Assembly: GCA_001871685.1 (NCBI GenBank)
Contig: MNVK01000118.1
Span: 1 to 14,779 of the forward strand
Reading direction: 5' to 3'
DNA length: 14,779 nt
Origin: Nitrospirae bacterium CG1_02_44_142
GTDB lineage: Bacteria > Nitrospirota > Thermodesulfovibrionia > Thermodesulfovibrionales > UBA1546
In this document: piece after piece, positions 1-4,802 of the stretch
Position numbering within the stretch: the stretch's first letter is position 1
Layout of the letters: each line of letters opens with the position of its first letter
The notes under the pieces: model-generated
Databases searched by the model: none
The model's input: the letters and a program-made list of their open reading frames with translations, nothing else
Told to the model about the DNA's origin: nothing
Translations under genes and position numbers: made by a program

Positions 1-914
1 AGGCTTTTAGGCTTGATTACTTCTACATCAGAACCGTGCTTCAAAATTTCCATCATGATTTCTGCATAGCTTGCAACCGGGAAGGTTAATTCAATTGAGC
101 CGTCTTTCAGGACTTTTTCTTTCTGGTCTTTATCCCATATCTGGCCTTTAATCCATTTTGATTTTTGCGGAGAAAATCTGAGAGTTACCTGTTTTAGGGA
201 GCTGCCCTTATAAATCCCAAACCCGGACTTGAGATACTCTTTAATATCAAAGCCTTTTTGTACTGCAAACATCCTGTCCATAGCTTTAACGCTGCTTATC
301 CTTACCATATTAAAACTTCTGATTTCATTTCTTAAATGGCAATAGGCAATCAGATACCAGGTTCCCATATAGTTAAGAAGGTGATAAGGGTCAACAGTCC
401 TTTCAATCCTCTCATCGCTTGAAGGAGAATAATAAGTAAAACTAAGGCATTTTGTCTTTATGCAGCTATTTAACACTACCTTGAAAATTTCCTCAGGAGC
501 CGGAGAATATTCTACCATCTGGAAGGACAGGGTATTTTCGAGTTCATCTTCTGCGAGGCTGTGCTTTTTCAGGATGCCTGTTATTTTATCTATGGCAGAA
601 GAAAGCTCCTGCTTTATAAAATCTCCGCCAATTCCCTGAAGCATCTTTTTTGCTATCAGGAGTGAGGATAATTCCTCAGAGGAAAGATAAATCATGGGCA
701 GGGAGAAAGTTTCATCCCGATAACAATAGCCCTTTCTGCTCTGGTCATATAACAGCGGGCATCTCAGCCTGTCCCGCATGAATTCAATGTCCCTTTGGGC
801 GGTCTTGGGAGATATTTCAAATTCTTTGGAAAGCGCTGTAGTGTTGGGATATCTCTTTGTCCTGGCCTTATGGTCAAACCAGAGAAATCGTTCATAAATG
901 GTCTTTGCGCTCAT
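1..914 (-). CDS. WYL-domain transcriptional regulator (3' end cut by window edge)
   Basis: Reading leftwards from an ATG at 914 gives 304 codons with no stop, so the C-terminus lies outside the window. Residues 1-65 look like a DeoR/HTH_11-type winged helix: KTAQRDIEFMRDRL at about 37-50 is the typical recognition-helix region. The middle and C-terminal parts match a WYL domain, with GTWYLIAY at about 184-191 and a final EVIKP that normally comes close to the C-terminus, so probably only a few tens of residues are missing. WYL proteins are ligand- or nucleotide-responsive DNA-binding regulators; the target is unknown. There is no Shine-Dalgarno site before the ATG, but an extended -10 box lies 8 bases upstream (923-931). 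The gene lies downstream of hemB on the same strand across a 144-base spacer and probably has its own promoter. The family is clear; the function is not. Confidence 0.85.
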   Translation of the reverse strand, partial: MSAKTIYERFLWFDHKARTKRYPNTTALSKEFEISPKTAQRDIEFMRDRLRCPLLYDQSRKGYCYRDETFSLPMIYLSSEELSSLLIAKKMLQGIGGDFIKQELSSAIDKITGILKKHSLAEDELENTLSFQMVEYSPAPEEIFKVVLNSCIKTKCLSFTYYSPSSDERIERTVDPYHLLNYMGTWYLIAYCHLRNEIRSFNMVRISSVKAMDRMFAVQKGFDIKEYLKSGFGIYKGSSLKQVTLRFSPQKSKWIKGQIWDKDQKEKVLKDGSIELTFPVASYAEIMMEILKHGSDVEVIKPKS

Positions 915-922
915 GTGAAACA

Positions 923-931
923 AGTATAGCA
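923..931 (-). promoter_or_regulatory. Extended -10 promoter of the WYL regulator
   Basis: On the minus strand the sequence reads TG-C-TATACT, an extended -10 box, 8 bases before the ATG at 914. The usual 6-7 base distance puts transcription start about 2 bases before the ATG, so the mRNA would be almost leaderless. No good -35 box is visible, as is common for extended -10 promoters. A second possible -10 (TATAAT, 959-964 on the minus strand) would give a leader of about 40 bases. Confidence 0.4.
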
Positions 932-984
932 GATTTCCTTAATGAAAAATTACTTCTAATTATATCTTGTAACCCTGACCAGTA

Positions 985-1052
985 ACAGTTCAAAAGTGCA
1001 GTAGTGCAAAAATGCAGAAGACTGGAAATACAAAATTGCGGAGGTGCACAAG
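985..1052. repeat. Degenerate short repeat in the WYL-hemB spacer
   Basis: The 915-1058 spacer contains several imperfect copies of a word like AGTGCA(A/G) or ATGCAGAAG, for example agtgcag, agtgcaaaa, atgcagaag and ggtgcac. It resembles a decayed short tandem repeat of the kind found at other places in this window. No gene or clear terminator is visible in the spacer. Confidence 0.35.
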
Positions 1053-1058
1053 CGAGAA

Positions 1059-2030
1059 CTACTTATTCAGTATCTTTGCTGCGTCTTTAGCAAAGTAGGT
1101 GAGGATAAGGTCAGCGCCTGCGCGTTTTATTGAGGTGAGAACTTCCATCATAACGCGTTTCTCATCAATCCATCCGAGTTTAGCGCCAGCCTTAATCAAA
1201 GAGTATTCGCCGCTTACATTGTAGGCAGCGACAGGGACATTGAACGCATTTCTCACATCAGAAATAATATCCAGATATGCGAGCGCAGGTTTTACCATTA
1301 CAATATCAGCGCCTTCTCCAATATCAAGAGCAACCTCTTTCAACGCCTCTCTTCTGTTTGCCGGGTCCATCTGATACGAGCGTCTGTCTCCGAATTTAGG
1401 GGTGGACTCAGCGGCTTCCCTGAACGGCCCATAAAAAGCCGATGCATATTTTGCCGCATAACTCATGATTGGCATCTCTGAGAACCCTTCTGAATCAAGC
1501 GCAATTCTTATCGCCTTTACCCTTCCGTCCATCATGTCAGACGGCGCTGCCATATCTGCTCCTGCCCTTGCGTGAGATACCGCCTCTCTGGCAAGAAGCT
1601 CAAGTGTGGCGTCATTTTTCACACCGCCTTTTTCAAGTATCCCGCAGTGGCCGTGGCTTGTGTATTCACACATGCACACATCAGTTATGACATAGAGTTC
1701 CGGCGCCTTATCTTTTATTGCCTTTATTGCCTTCTGCACGACTCCGTGAGGGTCATAGGCGCCTGAACCTGTTTCGTCTTTGTGTTCGGGAATCCCGAAA
1801 AGTATCACCGCAGGTATGCCGAGCGAGTAAACCTCTTTTGCGTGTTTTACAATCTTATCAACAGATTCCTGAAAACATCCCGGCATTGATTTTATCTCTC
1901 TGTGGATGTTTTTACCGTAAGTAACAAAAAGCGGATATATAAAGTCATCAGGAGAAAGCGAGGTTTCTCTCACCATTCTCCTAATGACTTCGTTCTTTCT
2001 CAACCTTCGCGGTCTGTGTAAGGGGAACAT
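1059..2030 (-). CDS. hemB: Delta-aminolevulinic acid dehydratase (porphobilinogen synthase)
   Basis: HemB condenses two 5-aminolevulinate molecules into porphobilinogen in the cytoplasm, an early step of heme, siroheme and cobalamin synthesis. The 323-residue product has the normal family length. It shows the cysteine metal site DVCMCEYTSHGHCG (C119, C121, C129) and both Schiff-base lysines: K194 in AAKYASAFYGP and K247 in MVKPALAYLD. The ATG at 2030 (MFPLHRPRRLRK) is chosen because the frame could be extended to 2114 only by running into the upstream IscA-like gene, and homologs start near this point. The start lies 4 bases after that gene's stop. There is no clear Shine-Dalgarno site, so translation is probably coupled. 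The zinc-type cysteine triad is intact, suggesting a Zn-dependent enzyme. Confidence 0.97.
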   Translation of the reverse strand: MFPLHRPRRLRKNEVIRRMVRETSLSPDDFIYPLFVTYGKNIHREIKSMPGCFQESVDKIVKHAKEVYSLGIPAVILFGIPEHKDETGSGAYDPHGVVQKAIKAIKDKAPELYVITDVCMCEYTSHGHCGILEKGGVKNDATLELLAREAVSHARAGADMAAPSDMMDGRVKAIRIALDSEGFSEMPIMSYAAKYASAFYGPFREAAESTPKFGDRRSYQMDPANRREALKEVALDIGEGADIVMVKPALAYLDIISDVRNAFNVPVAAYNVSGEYSLIKAGAKLGWIDEKRVMMEVLTSIKRAGADLILTYFAKDAAKILNK

Positions 2031-2034
2031 AGAT

Positions 2035-2355
2035 TTATTCGCAGCTCGTGCAGCCGGGGCCGCATGACGGAGCGCCTCCGCCTGTAATGACGAAGCCCTG
2101 TTTTCCGCCATCATCTATGAAGTCAATGTTCATGCCTTCAAGTTTTTTTGATGTGTCTTTGTCAACAAAGACCTTTAACCCGTTTTTCTCCACGACCTCG
2201 TCGTTATCTCCCGGCTTTTCATCTATATCCATTCCGTAAGAGGGGCCGCAGCATCCCCCTCCGGCAGTATATACGCGAAGCCCCCAGCCGGCTTTTCCTT
2301 CTGCTGTGAGCAGCTGTTTTGCTTTTTCTGCGGCAGTATCTGTTATTGTTATCAC
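2035..2355 (-). CDS. IscA/HesB-family iron-sulfur carrier protein
   Basis: This 106-residue protein has the A-type carrier fold pattern: an N-terminal helix (ITDTAAEKAKQLL), GLRVYTAGGGCCGPSYGM with C35/C36 at the usual first cysteine position, FVDKDTSKKLEG in the middle, and a cysteine-rich tail SCGPGCTSCE (C98, C102, C105). Such proteins bind Fe-S clusters and deliver them to target enzymes. The tail differs from the standard CGC of IscA/ErpA, and the doubled CC is also atypical, so it may belong to a HesB-like side branch; exact subfamily uncertain. The start is GTG at 2353-2355, supported by a strong AGGAGG site 5 bases upstream. It is the first gene of a probable operon with hemB, 4 bases apart. 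Confidence 0.88.
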   Translation of the reverse strand: MITITDTAAEKAKQLLTAEGKAGWGLRVYTAGGGCCGPSYGMDIDEKPGDNDEVVEKNGLKVFVDKDTSKKLEGMNIDFIDDGGKQGFVITGGGAPSCGPGCTSCE

Positions 2356-2372
2356 AATAACCTCCTTTATCA

Positions 2373-2400
2373 GGTTCTCTTGGAATTTTTTTATAGAACC
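2373..2400. promoter_or_regulatory. Possible promoter with inverted repeat upstream of the IscA-like gene
   Basis: On the minus strand a TATAAA-like -10 (2390-2395) gives a predicted start near 2383 and a leader of about 28 bases carrying the AGGAGG site. A perfect 6-bp inverted repeat, GGTTCT (2373-2378) and AGAACC (2395-2400), spaced by 16 bases, straddles the -10 and start point. It could be an operator or a small leader hairpin. No clear -35 is seen. Confidence 0.3.
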
Positions 2401-2448
2401 ATATTATTAAGGATAAAGCAAAAAAGACCCAAAAAGCAACCTTTTAAA

Positions 2449-2507
2449 GAAGTTAAGAGTTGAGAGTTAAGGCCTTTAAAAACGTTTAACTTCTAACTTT
2501 TAACTTC
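2449..2507. repeat. Inverted pair of 7-bp tandem repeat arrays upstream of rlmN
   Basis: Three 7-bp units, AGTTAAG, AGTTGAG and AGTTAAG (2451-2471), face three inverted units, TTAACTT, CTAACTT and TTAACTT (2486-2506). The 22-base arms 2449-2470 and 2486-2507 pair at 18 of 22 positions around a 15-base loop. The arms fill most of the spacer between the divergent IscA-like and rlmN genes. Related units occur inside rlmN at 2960-2994. Confidence 0.7.
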
Positions 2508-2514
2508 TCTCGCT

Positions 2515-2523
2515 TGTTATAAT
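2515..2523 (+). promoter_or_regulatory. Extended -10 promoter of rlmN
   Basis: The sequence TG-T-TATAAT is a perfect extended -10 box. It ends 5 bases before the rlmN ATG at 2529, so transcription should begin at or next to the start codon. No Shine-Dalgarno site precedes the ATG, which fits a leaderless mRNA. The inverted 7-bp repeat array ends only 7 bases upstream of the TG. Confidence 0.5.
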
Positions 2524-2528
2524 TAATC

Positions 2529-3617
2529 ATGTCAAAAATCAATCTCAAGGCATTGAGCAAAGCTGCAATGGAGGAGTTCGTAAAAGAGCAGGGGCTTCCT
2601 GCTTACAGGGCAAAACAGATACTTCACTGGATATACGAAAAAAAAGCCGAGTCAATAGAAAATATCACCGAATTTTCAAGAGAGTTAAGGAAAAGGCTTT
2701 CAGATATAGCGTATATAAGCAATCTTGAACTGCTTAAAAGGCAGGCGTCAGAAGACGGCGCTGAAAAATTCCTATTCGGGCTTGAAGACGGAGAGTCCAT
2801 AGAGAGTGTCCTCATCCCTGATGCAGACCGTCACACGCTCTGCATTTCCTCTCAGGTCGGGTGCGCCATGTCATGCGGTTTCTGTCTTACAGGCGGCATA
2901 GGGTTCAAGAGGAATCTTAAGGCGCATGAGATTGTTGACCAGCTCACTGCTGTAATGAAAGTTAAGAGTGAGAATTTAGAAGTTGAAAGTTCAGAATCAA
3001 AAATCCCCTCTCACCCCCCTTTACTAAAGGGGGGCACAGGGGGGATTACAAACATTGTTTTTATGGGGATGGGCGAGCCGCTGTTAAATCTTGATGAGGT
3101 GGTTGAGGCGCTTCTCAGGATAACCGGGTTTATGGGCTTTTCAAAGAGGAGGATAACGCTTTCTACCTGCGGAATAGCTCCTGCGATTTCAGAACTTTAC
3201 AGAAAGGCGCCTCATGTGAATCTTGCTGTTTCTCTAAATGCGGCTTCCGATGAAGTAAGAAACAGGCTCATGCCGGTAAACAAGAAATACCCCATCAGGG
3301 TTTTGCTTGACGCCTGCAGGAAAATTCCTTTATCTCCGAGGGACAGGATAACATTTGAATATGTGATGATAGACGGCATGAATGATTCTCTGTCTGATGC
3401 AAAGAGGCTTGTGACGCTTCTCAGGGGGATTTCTTCAAAGGTGAATCTTATTCCTTTCAACCTATTTGCAGGAAGCAGGTTTAAAAGGCCCTCTGATGAG
3501 AGGGTTCTTGCCTTTCAGGAGATTCTTGTGAGAGGCAAGATTTATACTTTTATAAGAAAGAGCAAGGGGCAGGATATTCTTGCCGCATGCGGGCAGTTGA
3601 AGGCAGGATACAAATGA
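2529..3617 (+). CDS. rlmN: Dual-specificity 23S rRNA A2503 / tRNA A37 C2-methyltransferase, with repeat-derived insert
   Basis: RlmN is a cytoplasmic radical-SAM enzyme that methylates C2 of A2503 in 23S rRNA and A37 in some tRNAs. The 362-residue product has the [4Fe-4S] motif CAMSC-GFC (C112, C116, C119), the SAM-binding region VFMGMGEPLLN (178-188) and the mechanistic cysteines C105 (TLCISSQ) and C354 (AACGQL), so it looks active. Residues about 143-173 form an insert, from a 7-bp repeat array plus a G/C palindrome (2960-3047), between LTAVMK and ITNIVFMGMGE, where homologs have only a short loop. The insert stays in frame and its tail reads PPLLKGGTGG, matching an insert in RibD. The ATG at 2529 fits the family N-terminus and lies directly after an extended -10 box. 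miaA, another tRNA A37 modifier, follows. Confidence 0.96.
   Translation: MSKINLKALSKAAMEEFVKEQGLPAYRAKQILHWIYEKKAESIENITEFSRELRKRLSDIAYISNLELLKRQASEDGAEKFLFGLEDGESIESVLIPDADRHTLCISSQVGCAMSCGFCLTGGIGFKRNLKAHEIVDQLTAVMKVKSENLEVESSESKIPSHPPLLKGGTGGITNIVFMGMGEPLLNLDEVVEALLRITGFMGFSKRRITLSTCGIAPAISELYRKAPHVNLAVSLNAASDEVRNRLMPVNKKYPIRVLLDACRKIPLSPRDRITFEYVMIDGMNDSLSDAKRLVTLLRGISSKVNLIPFNLFAGSRFKRPSDERVLAFQEILVRGKIYTFIRKSKGQDILAACGQLKAGYK
2960..3001. repeat. Degenerate 7-bp repeat array inside rlmN
   Basis: Successive 7-bp units read agttaag, agtgaga, atttaga, agttgaa, agttcag and aatcaaa. The consensus AGTTNAG matches the array upstream of rlmN at 2451-2471. It encodes the charged stretch KVKSENLEVESSES and runs straight into the G/C palindrome, giving the same array-plus-palindrome order as in ribD. 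Confidence 0.6.
3002..3047. repeat. G/C-rich double palindrome inside rlmN (copy 1)
   Basis: The core is a perfect inverted repeat, CCCCCCTTTA (3014-3023) and TAAAGGGGGG (3025-3034), around one base. It is flanked by outer arms AATCCCC and GGGGATT at the element ends. The translation in rlmN is IPSHPPLLKGGTGGI. The mRNA would carry a very stable hairpin within the coding region. Copy 3 in ribD (7521-7564) has the same core arms. Confidence 0.85.
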
Positions 3618-3625
3618 ATTCGGAC

Positions 3626-3780
3626 AATATGCCGGGGACAATCTTTTCGCTCATTCTCGGGCTTTGCCCTCCGAGGTATTTTGCCTCACCCCCTTTTTAA
3701 TTCCCCCCTTGGTAAGGGGGGACACAGAGGGGTGGAATATCTGCAAAATAAAACCGCTCAAAGACAATCCCCAGCATATT
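3626..3780. repeat. Long imperfect inverted repeat filling the rlmN-miaA spacer, with palindrome copy 2
   Basis: The 173-base spacer holds no gene. Its ends form AATATGCCGGGG (3626-3637) and CCCCAGCATATT (3769-3780), complementary at 11 of 12 bases. Further inside, ATTTTGC (3678-3684) faces GCAAAAT (3743-3749), and CACCCC (3687-3692) faces GGGGTG (3729-3734). At the centre lies CCCCCCTT-GGT-AAGGGGGG (3703-3721), related to the palindromes in rlmN and ribD. The whole could fold as one long interrupted hairpin and looks like a small non-coding mobile or repetitive element. A local CTCGG/CCGAG hairpin (3656-3675) has no T-run, so it is not a clear terminator. Confidence 0.55.
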
Positions 3781-3790
3781 TTAAAAAATT

Positions 3791-4723
3791 ATGAATAAGG
3801 TAATCATTTTATTAGGGCCGACAGGCGTCGGAAAGACAGAGGTCTCCATCCTTCTTGCAAAGGCTCTGGACACAGAGATAATCAGCGCAGATTCAATGCA
3901 AATATATAAAGGCATGGACATTGGCACTGCAAAGCCGTCAAGGGAGCAGAGAGAAAAAGTAAGGCATCACATGATTGATATCGTTGAACCTTCTGAATCT
4001 TACAGCGCCGGCAGATATATTGAAGATGTTACGCCGGTAATAGAGGAGCTTCACAGAAGAGGGAAAATCCCCATTGTTGCCGGAGGGACGGGGCTTTACA
4101 TAAAGGCGATGACAAGGGGAATATTCAGCGGGCCCTCCGCTGACTGGAAACTCAGGGAAGAACTTGCTTCTCTTGAGGAAGGACAGGACGGCTCACTTTA
4201 TAGTTATTTGCAGGAACTTGATAGTGAGGCGGCGTCAAAGATAATGCCTGCGGACACAAGGCGCATCATAAGGGCGCTTGAGATATGCCTTAAAACCCGA
4301 AAAGGCATCTCGGAGTTCCAGAAAAAACTTACAACTCCTCTGCCGTATAAATTTATAAAGATAGGGCTCAGAAGGGATAGAAAAGAACTTTATAAAATGG
4401 TTGAAGAACGGGTTGATAAGATGATTGAAAATGGGTTTGTGGAAGAAGTGAAAAAATTAATAGCCATTCACCCATTCACCCATTCACCCATTCACCCATT
4501 CACCGCTCTGCAGGCAATAGGATACAAAGAGATTGCAATGTATCTTAACGGAGAGATACCGTTTGAAGATGCGATAAGGCTCATCAAGAGAAACACAAAG
4601 CGTTATGCCAAGAGGCAATTTACCTGGTTTAAAAAGGAAGAGGATATACGCTGGATAGATATTACAGGCATTCAGGACGTCAACGAGATATTCAGGCGGC
4701 TATGGCTGATAGCTGATGGCTGA
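3791..4723 (+). CDS. miaA: tRNA dimethylallyltransferase (i6A37), with in-frame 8-bp repeats
   Basis: MiaA transfers a dimethylallyl group from DMAPP to N6 of A37 in tRNAs reading UNN codons. The 310-residue product shows the P-loop GPTGVGKT (9-16), DSMQIYKGMDIGTAKP (34-49) with the catalytic aspartate D34, the GGTGLYIKA segment (98-106) and the conserved AIGYKE (242-247) and NTKRYAKRQ-TWF (268-279) motifs. Five perfect 8-bp repeats (4464-4503) encode IHPFTHSPIHPFT between VKKLIA and ALQAIGYKE, where homologs have a short, different loop. The C-terminal LWLIADG and the stop fall in a 7-bp repeat (4705-4730), suggesting the native end was altered. No Shine-Dalgarno site is visible; a weak TATTTT lies 8 bases before the ATG. 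A downstream acn promoter suggests the operon may end here. Confidence 0.96.
   Translation: MNKVIILLGPTGVGKTEVSILLAKALDTEIISADSMQIYKGMDIGTAKPSREQREKVRHHMIDIVEPSESYSAGRYIEDVTPVIEELHRRGKIPIVAGGTGLYIKAMTRGIFSGPSADWKLREELASLEEGQDGSLYSYLQELDSEAASKIMPADTRRIIRALEICLKTRKGISEFQKKLTTPLPYKFIKIGLRRDRKELYKMVEERVDKMIENGFVEEVKKLIAIHPFTHSPIHPFTALQAIGYKEIAMYLNGEIPFEDAIRLIKRNTKRYAKRQFTWFKKEEDIRWIDITGIQDVNEIFRRLWLIADG
4464..4504. repeat. Five tandem copies of an 8-bp unit inside miaA
   Basis: The unit CCATTCAC is repeated five times without mismatch (4464-4503) plus one extra base. Because 8 is not a multiple of 3, the three frames are read in turn, giving IHPFTHSP then IHPFT. Gain or loss of one or two units would shift the frame and truncate MiaA; three units would change it by exactly 8 residues. 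Confidence 0.95.
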
Positions 4724-4730
4724 TGGCTCA
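4705..4730. repeat. 7-bp tandem repeat spanning the miaA stop codon
   Basis: Units gctgata, gctgatg and gctgatg (4705-4725) are followed by a partial gctca. The TGA stop of miaA (4721-4723) is part of the third unit, so the last residues and the end of the gene derive from the repeat. Confidence 0.75.
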
Positions 4731-4739
4731 TATTAAAAG

Positions 4740-4769
4740 TTGATTCCGTTGACTTCCAGTATGTAGAAT
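4740..4769 (+). promoter_or_regulatory. Probable acn promoter
   Basis: TTGATT (4740-4745) and TAGAAT (4764-4769) are separated by 18 bases, a fair sigma-70 promoter. Transcription would start near 4776, leaving a leader of about 27 bases with the GAGGTG ribosome binding site at 4793-4798, 4 bases before the GTG start of acn. Confidence 0.4.
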
Positions 4770-4802
4770 AAATGAATTGATTCTGAAAATGCGAGGTGCG
4801 GC

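Noticed and set aside
2031..2114. N-terminal extension of hemB
   Set aside because: It overlaps the end of the IscA-like gene in another frame and its alanine/arginine-rich sequence is not part of the HemB family.
3002..3047. G/C palindrome as a transcription terminator or CRISPR repeat
   Set aside because: It is inside a continuous coding frame, is not followed by a T-run, and there is no regular repeat-spacer array.
4464..4504. Assembly error or pseudogene in miaA
   Set aside because: The frame is intact through all conserved motifs on both sides of the repeat, so the gene as written is complete.
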